A stretch of 64,000 bases of DNA from Leptodontidium sp. MPI-SDFR-AT-0119 (lineage: Eukaryota; Ascomycota; Leotiomycetes; Helotiales; Leptodontidiaceae), in NCBI GenBank assembly GCA_020726505.1, contig JAHLEZ010000001.1, forward strand, positions 3,162,001 through 3,226,000. The letters are read 5' to 3'. Numbering within the stretch: position 1 is the first letter of the stretch; each line of letters opens with the position of its first letter. A model generated the notes under the pieces. That model made no database searches. It was not told the origin of the DNA and was given only the letters and a program-made list of their open reading frames with translations. This document shows, piece by piece, positions 1 through 10,036 of the stretch. Made by a program: the position numbers and the translations under genes.

Positions 1-230
1 ATGCCAATGAGCACGAGACTTGGAAGCGGCTTGGGTTGAGGAAAGACACGATATTGATTGTAACGGCGACGAAAGACCCGATTGTGAATCCGGATGAATT
101 GAAAGAGGATGCGACGGAAGTGGTTGGTGAGGAGAGGTTGGAATGGGCTCTCATCGATGGTGCGCATGATATCCCCGTGACACACCCAAAAAAAATCGTG
201 GCTGCGGTATTGAGGTTTTGGAAGATGTGA
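1..230 (+). CDS. alpha/beta hydrolase, C-terminal fragment
   Basis: The reading frame is open from base 3 and ends at the TGA at 228-230, so this is the last 75 or so codons of a gene that starts outside the window. The strand ILIVTATKDPIVNPDEL followed by GAHDIPVTHP looks like the end of an alpha/beta hydrolase fold: the acidic residue of the catalytic triad sits after the penultimate strand (TKDPIV) and the catalytic histidine in GAHDIP. The tail after the histidine (KKIVAAVLRFWKM) is the usual terminal helix. The substrate cannot be inferred. No signal or membrane segment lies in the visible part. A peroxidase or esterase subtype cannot be separated here. Confidence 0.72.
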   Translation, partial: ANEHETWKRLGLRKDTILIVTATKDPIVNPDELKEDATEVVGEERLEWALIDGAHDIPVTHPKKIVAAVLRFWKM

Positions 231-490
231 TTTATATCTTAATTTGGGGTTATCGGAAGTAGAACGGAATAAGAGTGAAAGAAATGAAGATGTGAAATTC
301 AATACTCTCTCTATTGCCATGAAATCTCAAATATGGTCTCATCAGGCTTAAAAGCAAAGGCGACGTGACGACAGCCCGATAATGCATGCTTACTTACCTG
401 CAGTGATGTGCTCTTGGCAATCGAGAGGCTGAAGGCTGCACCGCATCTTGAAATTGCGGTGATCAAATCCCCACTCCTGCACACGCAAAA

Positions 491-1983
491 ATGGCTTCAG
501 CTCTATCAACTTCAAACGATTACCCCAAGTCTTGGGTCCCAATTAAGCCTCAAGAAATAGACTACTTCTCTCATGTAAGTCGAATCGATGCCATGTTGGG
601 CTATGTCCACTAAGACAGTCTCTGCTTCAAGGTCCCAGTTGCAACAGGTCCTGCCGACGATCAACGAAGCATCTTACCTGCTGGTTTCCCCAAATCCATC
701 GCCTCTGAAACTGCCTGGACTGGCACAGACATCAAGAATAATCCCACACCAGAGCGCTACACCCTCACCCTCAACAAAGACCAGATTGCAGAACTTGAGC
801 AAGCCTGCCGCAAGTTCCAAGGTATGCGCTCCTCTCCATTGTATGAAGCAAAGCTGACGTTGTCGCAACAGAACTCGGTCTTCCCCTCGATGGTGTCTCA
901 CAAGAATCCTTCCCCCTCCCAACGCTCGGCAATGAGTTGAAGACATTGGCCAAGGTTCTCACAAATGGTGTTGGCTTCTTTCGTATTTATGGACTTGACT
1001 CTGGTCGGTACTCGAGCGAGACAAATGTCATTATATATCTTGGTATCTCTTCGTACATCGGCGCAAAGCGAGGTCGTCAGGATGAATATGGAAACATGTT
1101 GCGTAAGTCTCCTTTGAGTGTGGGTCGATCGTGAACTGACAAGACGAAGTTCATCTGACAGACTTGGGTCAGAGTGTGGCTCCTTTGAATGAGCGTCAAG
1201 CACCTTATTCCAATGTTAGCCAGGTAAGCGCAGAAGCAAATGTCTTTGTGAGACACGAATACTGATTGGCCAACAGCCCTTCCATACTGACACCGGCGCC
1301 GACATCGTTGCGCTGTATTCCTTAGGAGAGTCCGAGTGTGGTGGTGAGAGTCAGTTGGTGCCAATGGCCACGGTGTATAATGAGATCGCCAAGTCAAGAC
1401 CTGATATCATCCGTCTGCTCGCCTCGCATTCCTGGGTGTTTGATAGGTAGGAATCCCATCCCCCTCTGCTGCTGGATGGGCAGCCTTGCTGATTCGTGCG
1501 TGATGTAGCTTCGGTCAACGCCCTGCCTATACCATCCGCCCCATCCTGTTCCCGGTCGCAGATGACAAGGTCCTCCTCTCCTTCGTCAGACGTCCTCTGG
1601 TCGGCAGTATGTCCTCTCCCCGCAGCCATGGCATTCCCGAGCTTAGCGATGCTCATGTCGAGGCCTTGTATGCCGTCCAGTTCGTCGGTGAGCAACACGC
1701 GATGTCGACGAAGCTCAAGGCTGGGGAGATGCTGTTCTGGAACAACCTGGCGATGCTACACAGCAGAGCTGGCTTCACGGACGCACCAGATCATCGCCGT
1801 CATCTCGTCCGACTATGGTTGCGCAATGACGCGACGGAGTCGGGCTGGCCAATTCCTGGTGAGCTGCAGGCTTCGTTCGAGGATGCCTTTGAGCACGCGG
1901 GTCGGTCGCAATTGTGGCCTCTCAAGCCGATCAGCGATCGGGAGTATATCTGCAACCAGCAGCGCTCCTGTGGCCACGGTTAG
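491..1983 (+). CDS. TauD/TfdA-family Fe(II)/2-oxoglutarate dioxygenase
   Basis: Six exons: 491-574, 632-821, 872-1102, 1150-1223, 1277-1446, 1509-1983. All introns are 47-62 bp GT-AG and the joined exons give 407 aa. The ATG at 491 lies in a good context (cacgcaaaaATGGC) and no earlier in-frame ATG is needed. The fold is seen from FFRIYGLD (start of the jelly roll), LLHLTDLG, the metal-binding FHTDTGAD (H196 and D198 of the HxD motif), the distal histidine in NNLAMLHSRAGF (about residue 334) and the 2-oxoglutarate arginine in HLVRLWLRN (about residues 348-355). These proteins oxidise a substrate with O2 and 2-oxoglutarate and are cytosolic; taurine, sulfonates or small carboxylates are typical, but the substrate here is unknown. 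The acceptor at 1149 was chosen because it restores the conserved LLHLTDLG block; an alternative AG lies at 1165. Confidence 0.9.
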
Positions 1984-3625
1984 TTTGGGTTGCATTGTGA
2001 TCAGATCAGATCAGGCTGGAGGCTGAAGGCTGAAGGCTGAAGGCTGAAGGCGGAAACGATGTCGTCAATATGGGGCGATTTCGGGTTTTCGTGGGTCTTC
2101 TTGCGTTCTTGCATTATGGCATTATGGCATTCTGGTGTTTGGAGTTGTAGGTAGGAAGGATACTTCGTCAGGATGGGATGGGATGGGATGGGATGGGATG
2201 AGATGGAATTGGATGTGTTAGGGCAGATCTGGGCGGTGAGCAATCTACCGACCGACGGGGCCAGACGAACGTAAGCCAGGGGGTGAGTGAGTGAGTGAGT
2301 GAGGGCGAGCGAATAAGGATTCGAAGGTAAGGAAGGAAGCCAAGAAGCCTTTCGAGGTGGATTGGCGTCTTGGCAATGATGTAATGCAGTCAGTGTGGGG
2401 AAGCGCCAATGACGTAGCTGCCGCTGTCGCTGCCGTCTCTTGTTGGAGCTGTGAGCGACGAGAGAGTTAAGCCCCCTTTGTACCTACGGACATATCTGGA
2501 GCAGCCAATCAATCAGTCAATCAGTCAATCAATCGATGAGTTCTTACTGTTACTCGAAAGTAGTTCTGTGGTTAGCACGAGAATCGAATCAACGCGAGCG
2601 AGCCATCCTTTTATTACTTATTTTAACCTTTGCCTTAGCTACTTGACAGAAGGCCGTTGCACACTACCCTACGTACTTTACTTGATAGGGGTGAGAAACG
2701 AGGGTCTTGGCTTAGCTCTATAGATGGAGAATTAGGCAGGTTGGTACTGTAGTAGTTGTTAGGTGGGTACTGTGAGTAGTAACCTACTGTTCTGGTCAAG
2801 CAAGTACTGTACCTGGCTGGGTAAGTCTATGTCGGCCTTCCCTACGTCATAGAATATATACAACTTAACTTTACTTTAGGCGAATTGTACCTTTGTTCTG
2901 CTCAATACAAGGCGGGCGGCTGGCGGCACCTGCAGCAAACAAATCCGGGTATTCGGTTGGAAGCGGATGTCGTGCAGTGGATGGGGATGTTGCATTGCAG
3001 GCCACTGAGGCGGGAAGACTACGTTGGTAAGTAAGTAATGGTAGGTGAGGTAAGTAACCCTTCGTAAGGGAAGTAAGTAAGGTAGGTAAGGTAAGGTAGG
3101 TAAGAAACGTACGTACCCAAGCAAGGTAAAAAGGTACCTACCTAGCTAGGTACGTGCCCTTTGCTCTCTTTACTGCCCAGGTATATTCATGAATGAGAGC
3201 CTGCAAAATCATCTCATAACATTCATTGACTTTACGGAGGAGTCGAGCCCGGTTTTGAGCAAGCTATACTTTGTTTAATAGTTAAATTAAATTGTATGGA
3301 TACGTACCTAGGTATGGTAGGAAGCAAAGAAAGAAAACTCTCGCGTCACCGGAGATGGCCTTGGCCCGCCTCGCCTCGCACCACCGACGTCATTGCTGGC
3401 CCCCCATGCCCGCCCATGTTGAGAACATAACCAACACCAACCTACTAACCCACCAACCCCCATTCCCTCAACCAGCATCTTCCCTTCGTTCTCCTCTTCT
3501 CAAGCTACTTACTTAACTCCATACAATCTACTGTAGCCTCATTTTCAACTTCTCTTCTAGCCCCAGGACTAGTTTAGTGCATCTGCAACTTTTGTTTTCT
3601 TTCAGACATCGTGCACTCGTACAAC
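1984..3625. other. intergenic region with low-copy simple repeats
   Basis: No supported gene. The stretch holds the 3' flank of the dioxygenase gene and the promoter of the zinc-cluster regulator. Short tandem tracts are frequent: GGCTGAA x4 near 2019-2049, GGGAT x5-6 near 2171-2200, GTGA x5 near 2284-2303, and AATC/AGTC repeats near 2508-2535. From about 3010 to 3156 there is a long GTAAG/GTAGGTAAG tract ending in an imperfect palindrome of TACCTA and TAGGTA words. A perfect TACCTAGGTA palindrome lies at 3305-3314. Such tracts are common in promoters of some filamentous ascomycetes. CT-rich sequence at 3470-3600 just before the ATG at 3626 fits a fungal core promoter and 5' UTR. Confidence 0.6.
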
Positions 3626-5384
3626 ATGGCCGATTTCAACAGCCAAGACTGGGATTTCAATCAATGGATTGAATATGAGGAGTACCAACACTCGCCATCC
3701 TTGCCATATGAGGAGAACCTGTGGTGCGATCCTGTCGATGATCCCCCTAACCCTCCCCTTCGACGTGTTACAAATACCTATGGCACCCCCGAGTCTTTTG
3801 ACTCCTTCCCCACCAACAAGTCTTCCTCCGAAGAACGAGAGCCTCCAATGGATTCCTCACCAAAGAAGCGACAACGTCAAAAATCCGAAGACTCTCAATC
3901 TGATGGTTCGCTCATTCGCTCGAGAAAGACGAGAAAGTTGAAGGCTCCTCATGAGACAGCAAAGGTTCGAGAGAAGGGCGCTTGTTTTTTGTGCCAGAAG
4001 AAGAGAAAGGTGGTAAGTAATCAAGTCCGTCCATTCAGGCCTGAATTCTAGCTCACATCAAACAGTGCCAAGACGGTGATGACCCAGAGGGTTCCTGCAG
4101 GAGATGTCTAGAACACCCAGATAAGATAATCGTCATCCCTGGACTTCTCCGTCCTCTCTGTTGGAGACCAAACATCGGTTCCACAGAAGTCTTCCGCCGA
4201 GGTATATATTCCCACTCGTGACAAATAGCAGGCCTAACAAGCTCCAGGTCCATCTATTGACTTTGCAGCCTCGCTTCGAGGTAATAGCGAGGATGCAGGA
4301 CCTGGAAAGCAAGCACTTTGGAAGCAATTTGCTACGCGTAAAAGTGGTAGTGACTCTTCAAGAATAGTCGAGTTGTCGCAGAATTGGACCTCGAATACCC
4401 TGGTGATCCGACTTGACCGTTACCAACCAATGGAGACAGACAAGCAGCAATACACCTGGTTCGACAACGGTGTTGAACAGCGGTATAAAACTTCTGCATT
4501 CGCTATTGCGAACCTTGGCATGGCTACAATGGGAATTGAGAAGTTTCTTGCACAGAATTCGGAAGGTTACATCAAGGCGCATATGGACGTTTCAACCGAG
4601 TTGACAAGAAAGTCGTTCCAGACTGCACAGCAGCACAAGGTCAGTCAAAGTACTTTCTCCATTTAGTGAGCCTCTCGCTGATACCCCATCAAGTACTTGC
4701 CCCTTGTTGAGCGTGCCCTCAAGCTTTGGGTCGCCTGTCGCTTCATTGAAAAACCTTGGAGCATTACCGGAAGCGAGACACTCGGAATGTCAACACACCC
4801 AAACCCCAACTGCCCCTATCACACTCGAGTCCCTGTTCCTCCCATCGTCGATCTCCAAATCGACCTCATTGTCATCAACGAAATCCTCCAACCGGAACTG
4901 AGGAAGATCCTCAAATTGCTCAAGGAGAAGTTGGAGTCAACCGATCCTTGGACCGACTGGTTCGAGATCTATCTAGCGTATTTCATAATACTACATAACG
5001 TCGAGTTGACAATGGCCCACGATGCATGGTTCGTCAAGCGCAACAACTTAAAGGTACGTCAACCAATATCCCAAAATTTAAACCAGTTCACTAACAACCC
5101 CCCAGAAACGATACTCCAACAAGCCCTTGGTCGATACCATCACACAAGGCGCTACTACCCTCCTCACCTGCTTCCACTACGCCCACCAAGGTTACGCACC
5201 ATTCACCAACCTCGACCTTGAGCGAACTCAGGGGTGGTCAGAAGAGCAAAAGGCATACCTCTACGAAACCCGCCCACTGCTACAAGGTATCCGAGGTGAT
5301 CACGTCCACGATCCAGCAAAGGAGTTGTTCTGGACTTCTCAACTTCACAGACCTGATTGGCGACCAATCGTTCTCATGACATAA
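3626..5384 (+). CDS. zinc-cluster (Zn2Cys6-like) transcription regulator
   Basis: Five exons: 3626-4012, 4066-4201, 4248-4639, 4694-5053, 5106-5384, giving 517 aa with all phases consistent. The start is the ATG in acaacATGGCC. The first 115 residues are acidic and low complexity with basic NLS-like runs (SPKKRQRQK, RSRKTRKLK). Then comes a cysteine cluster: C120-x2-C123-x6-C130-x9-C140-x2-C143, with the next cysteine only at 161 (RPLCW). The first five cysteines match a fungal binuclear zinc cluster; the sixth is further away than usual (x17 against the common x6-8). The rest is helical with no recognised domain. The role is probably nuclear DNA binding and regulation of nearby genes, but targets are unknown. 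The intron that splits the cysteine cluster (4013-4065) sits right after CQKKRKV. Confidence 0.8.
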
Positions 5385-5423
5385 ACAACCGACAGGCACA
5401 GGAGTTATGGTGGCATTGATTAT

Positions 5424-5605
5424 TCCCTTAGGTGCCACCAGGAGCGCCCTCCTGAAGGCCCTGTAAGACTCCCTGTACCAAGCCCCTAAGAAGCGAGAAA
5501 TAGTGTGTTGTTCGGGCTAGGACAAGCTACTGATGGTCCCGCTATACCCTTTTGGGCGTAGCGGCACGTGCCCATAGGGAGGGCGCTTATGGCACCTAAG
5601 GGGAT
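5424..5605. repeat. MITE-like inverted repeat, about 182 bp
   Basis: The left arm at 5426-5452 (CCCTTAGGTGCCA...GCGCCCTCC) is the reverse complement, with few mismatches, of the right arm at 5575-5604 (GGGAGGGCGC...TGGCACCTAAGGG). No ORF lies between the arms. This fits a short non-autonomous DNA transposon. The flanks show no clear target duplication. Confidence 0.55.
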
Positions 5606-5659
5606 ACCAAAAATGTACAATATGGCGTTTTATTCCCGCTGTATATTAGCGTAGCGGGA
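5537..5659. repeat. overlapping TCCCGCT / AGCGGGA inverted repeats
   Basis: TCCCGCTA at 5537-5544 is followed by TAGCGG at 5559-5564, and a second hairpin, TCCCGCT (5634-5640) with AGCGGGA (5653-5659), lies downstream. The outermost copies could be the termini of a 123-bp element that overlaps the other inverted repeat, which would mean one small element inserted into or next to another. Only the sequence symmetry supports this. Confidence 0.35.
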
Positions 5660-7028
5660 TGGAGTTAGCGAGTGAGCCTTGCATTGCCTTGTGTTGAGCA
5701 ATGAATCATTGAATTTTCAAAAACTTTGAATAGAGAAATCGGAATGATCATAATTTCTGTGAGCGAAAGATTGAAACGGATTTCATGGTAGCTTCGAAGG
5801 AGGGGATGCCTACAAAATCCTGGGCGCGAATGATGAATCAAAATACCATCAAATCACAAACTCCAGGTCCTGTGAAACCTGGCATCTAGCTCTCCACTGG
5901 GACCAATGCCCATCAAACCCCCTCTTTCATGCCGCAAACCACCCTCTCGACCCCCTTCCATGCACCAGCAAGTTCCCCGTAAAGGTAGCACATCCCTCAT
6001 CAGCTGAGCCTCTCCCCACCCACCTCATCCATCGATCCATCCATCCACCAACCCAGCTCACCGAAAGCCCAAACCACGCACCATGACGCCATATCCCCTC
6101 CTCCAGCTCAGGAAGCATCCATACGCCGTTTCTGTGCATATGCAGGGTCCAACAGCCGCATTTCCTTCTCGCCTTTCCCACTCCAATCCACCGAAAAGAT
6201 CGACATCGAAATCACCATGCCGTATTTTCTACATCGGAGGATTCCTCACCGCACATGGTGACATGGATGAATGGCATTGTTTCTACCTAACTTACCTTGT
6301 CCTACCTACCTATACCTACCTACCGTCCCCCGTCCACGTTCAACCCTCTAGGCCATGCGGAACACATTTGGCTAGTTAAGTTAGTTGACCCTCTACGTCA
6401 GACCTGACTTCTTGAGAAAGAAAAATCTTGCTTTGATGCCAGGAATAAAAACTGGACGGGAAAGAGAGGGAAGGAAGAGACGAGGTTGATTCCTGCACGT
6501 GCCCCCCTTTCTGCCTCGCTTAACATACTCAAAGTATGTACTTGACAGAAGCGAGGAGATGAGATCCACAATGTTTTCGCCTCCGCAACGGACAGATGTG
6601 ACCTGACCTGAGTTTGCCCAAGCTCGTGACTCCGTGGCTACCTAGGTACTGACCCACAGCTCGTTGCGATTCTGTCCGCTCTCTAGTTCTGATAGTCCAC
6701 GGCCTGACGAACTCTTACCGAACCCCAACCGTTCCCGTTCCTAGACAGACGATGTAAAGTGCTGGGTTTTTTTGGAGCTGGGGAAGGGACGGGAGTATTC
6801 GCCACGGGGGTGGACTGGAGTGGAGTGGTTTGCGGTGAGAGATACACCTCAAATACGAATGAGATAATGACGATGTTTAAAAATGGGATTTGTACTTCAG
6901 AGTGGGGATGGGGATGGGGATGGGGATGGGGAGATAAAAAGTATGTATTCCCCAGTGTGCATGGAGGTTAAGGTTTGATACCATACCTTCGCTTTCCCCT
7001 CTTCGGAATCAAAGTCAACAGTAGCAAC

Positions 7029-7489
7029 ATGAATACTTCGACAAAGTAAGACAACCCCCTTCCCTTCCAAACATAAGCTTGAATAATGAAATTCTCAGCT
7101 AAGCCTTTCCAGACCAGCCATATGCAGTCCACCACCGCCCGATCTGTTCGGTGCAGGTGCGCAATTCGAACACATCCCATTCCTCTCCAAAGAAAACATC
7201 TATCGCATGCCAAAGGAACTCGCTCTCCCCCTCTCCTCGTACTTATCCCCCTTAGACTCCAAAAGCTCTTTCTGAATCTCTCTCCAGCACGAGCGTCACG
7301 CCGATCAAGTGTTTACAGAATAAACCTCACTTACCCGGAGGAGTACCTGTGGATTTGAATTCTTCGGACACGAGAAAGCGGAGCTGTGGAAACTTAAAGG
7401 ATTTGAGAGATGGAGGTGGTTGTGGGGGAGTGCCGGGCGTGGATATTGGCGAAATTATGGACGAGGTGACGGGGGGAGAGTGTTTTTGA
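7029..7489 (+). CDS. doubtful small gene, 114 aa if spliced as proposed
   Basis: A model with exons 7029-7045, 7113-7238 and 7288-7489 (introns 67 and 49 bp, GT-AG) gives 114 codons in frame, starting MNTSTKPAICSPPPPDLF and ending near DEVTGGECF. The middle exon looks coding in its composition (FGAGAQFEHIPFLSKENIYR). I recognise no family. The third exon is also open in another frame for part of its length, so its frame is uncertain. It could equally be a pseudogene fragment or non-coding. No signal peptide or membrane segment. It lies upstream of and in the same direction as the FMN monooxygenase gene. Confidence 0.28.
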
Positions 7490-8022
7490 ACGGTTTATGA
7501 GGGAGGAGGGTGTTGTTGAGAGGATATGGGGTGGTGTTTCAGAAACGGTGGAAGGGGAGACAGAGAGTTTATGACTCCTTGAGGGCGTGAGAGACCTTCG
7601 ATGCAGACAGATAATAGAGAGTAGCGATAAACATGTTTTTGGAGACAGAACTATTGGATCCCACGTCTGAATCTGCAGTATCACCAATCTACTTCTTACG
7701 TTATTCGGACTTCAGTATTCCCTCCGAGGTTTTCAAATGGCTGGGAATTGAAAATATGGCTACTGGTTGTTCTACTCGGTTGCATTGCTTACTTGTTGCT
7801 AGCTCCATCGCTGTCGTTATTTGATCTGCCGATGTCGTGATCCACCAGATATCCTATTTGTCATCGCGACAAAGTTGATTAATAAATATCTACAGCCATC
7901 ACTATTGAGGTCTTATAATTCTGGATTCCCGGGCTATCTAAACAGATATCGGAGAACATTTTATGCCTCCACAGGCACGTCGAAAACACCAGTAAAAAGC
8001 GCCCAAGACTCGTTATTCCACC

Positions 8023-9764
8023 ATGGGTAAGCGACAACATGGGGAAGGTGGGAGTGTCAACACAAATGGCTCAACGGAAAAGAAAGGAAAGACGAGTGAA
8101 GTCCACTCCGTCGCCAAAAATGTCCCAATCGCAAAGACTCTACATCTCACAGCGTTCATGAGGCCGGTCTCGTTGCACACAGGAGCATGGCGATATCCTG
8201 GTTCGTATCCCGACGCCAACTTCAACCTACACCACATCAAGTCGTTCATCAAGAAACTCGAGGATGCGAAGTTCGATGCATTTTTCATGGCGGATCATCT
8301 TGCTGTGTTGAATATGCCTGTAGAGGCTCTGAAGCGTAGCCATACCGTGACGTCCTTTGAGCCGTTTACCTTGCTCTCGGCACTTTCGCAGGTTACGGAA
8401 AAGATTGGCCTTGCGGCAACAGCTTCTACTACTTATGATGAGCCATGTAAGGCAAAATCTTCTCAATTACCCCTATTTAATTCCGGAATTCCTGTCTTTT
8501 TGAAGTACGTGTGCTGATTCTTCAACAGATCACATAGCCCGCCGCTTTGCTTCCTTGGACCATTTAAGCAACGGAAGAGCCGCGTGGAACATCGTTACTA
8601 CCGGGAATCCAGAATCGGCGAAGAACTTCGGACAGGATGAGCACATGCAGCACAGCGATCGCTACAAGCGAGCTCGAGAATTCTATGATGTTGTTACTGG
8701 ATTGTGGGACAGCTTCGCGGACGATGCTTTTATCCGGGATCAGAAGAGTGGTGTGTACCTTAATCCTGAGAAAGTTGTAAGTTTTCCAAGTTTGGATATG
8801 TTGGAGCTTTGAAAGGCTATCTTCACTGGGTTGATGGAATAACGTGGAGGGTCTCATATCTTCTTTGTTACTTCACACTATCACCTCTCAGGGATGGCGT
8901 GGAACGTGTCGCATCAATACCGAGATTCGAATGATTTCCCCTCGCCTTCGTTTTCGATTTTCACAGTCAAAGGAGCTGATTTATGTTTAGCACGTCTTGA
9001 ACCACAAGGGAGATGAATTACAAGTCCGTGGGCCTTTGAATATCGCCCGTCCGGTCCAAGGCTGGCCAGTGATAGTCCAGGCCGGACAATCCGAACCAGG
9101 GAGGCAGCTCGCAGCCGAAACAGCAGAAGTAGTATTCTGCTCACCAAAAGACTTGAAATCCGCCAAGGAGCTCTACTCCGATATCAAAGGACGTTTAGAA
9201 GCTGTCGGACGCAATCGAGATCATCTCAAAATCCTCCCCGCCGCATTCATCGTCATCGGCAACACCGTCGAAGAAGCTATCGCCAAACGGCTGGAGCTGG
9301 ATAGTTTGGTACATTACGATAGTGCCATTTCTTCGCTGTCAATTGCCCTGGGTACTGACGTATCTGCTTTTGATCCTGATGGTCCTCTACCTAAAGATCT
9401 ACCGGAGACGAATGCGAGTAAGAGTAGCCGGGCTGGCGTACTCAAACTCGCAGGGGAAGAAAATCTCACAGTTCGACAGATCGCGCAGCGATATGGAGGC
9501 TACTCTGGACTTGCCTTCGTAGGGACGCCCGAGACAATCGCGAATGACATGGGTCAGTGGTTGGCCGAGGAGGCTTGTGATGGTTTCACGATCGCTTTCC
9601 CGTATCTGCCACAGGGTCTTGACGATGTAACTTTACGCTTGGTTCCCGAGCTGCAGAGACGGGAGATTTTCCGGCGCGATTACGAAGGTACGACTTTACG
9701 AGAACATTTGGGCCTTCCAAGGCCAAGGAATCGGTTCTTTCCCGAAGACGGCAGTGTTGCGTGA
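8023..9764 (+). CDS. FMN-dependent monooxygenase, NtaA/SnaA/DszA family (luciferase-like)
   Basis: Three exons: 8023-8446, 8529-8776, 8991-9764, giving 481 aa, a usual length for the family. The ATG at 8023 has a strong context (ccaccATGGG). The bacterial-luciferase-like barrel is clear in order: LTAFMRPVSLHTGAWRYP, FDAFFMADHLAV, FEPFTLLSALSQVTEKIGL, YHIARRFASLDHLSNGRAAWN, NHKGDELQVRGPLN, PVIVQAGQSEPGRQLAAE and the C-terminal GTPETIANDMGQW. Members use FMNH2, supplied by a separate flavin reductase, and O2 to oxidise substrates such as nitrilotriacetate or organosulfur compounds; the actual substrate is unknown. The first 40 residues (MGKRQHGEGG onward) are a low-complexity extension not typical of the family. 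The second intron is long (214 bp) but its removal restores the conserved VHVLNHKG block. Confidence 0.92.
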
Positions 9765-10036
9765 GATTTAAACGGGGTATAGACTGTAGAGTTAGAATGA
9801 TGGCCGATGAATAGTCTTGTTTCTTTCACCTTCACGTTATAGCTTAAACCCTGCCTGGTAGGCATCATTTGAGAAGTTCTCTGGAAGTCTTAAACGGAGT
9901 AAGCTAACCTCTGAGCTTACGAATTGTCGTATCGTGTATCCGTATTTTAAACATCTATATCAGAACGATAAACATGTATCATGCCCAAAGGGTGTTTATC
10001 CAAATCCTTAAATAAACCAAACGAGGCAGACGGTGA

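Larger units (their letters stand above)
5385..7028. other. intergenic region with small palindromic elements
   Basis: No convincing gene. Two small inverted-repeat elements occupy 5424-5659 (listed separately). Bases 5690-5830 are AT-rich. Around 6285-6330 there is a CCTACCTA tract, and at 6639-6648 a perfect TACCTAGGTA palindrome like the one before the zinc-cluster gene. At 6904-6931 five GGGG runs spaced by AT occur on the plus strand (possible G-quadruplex). ORFs of up to 98 codons in this stretch show no family resemblance and no start context. Confidence 0.5.

Noticed and set aside
2165..2205. GGGAT tandem tract as an internal telomere repeat
   Set aside because: Fungal telomere units are usually TTAGGG; this tract is short and in a promoter region.
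6083..6379. 98-codon ORF
   Set aside because: Its 3' half is the translated CCTACCTA tract; no recognisable protein.
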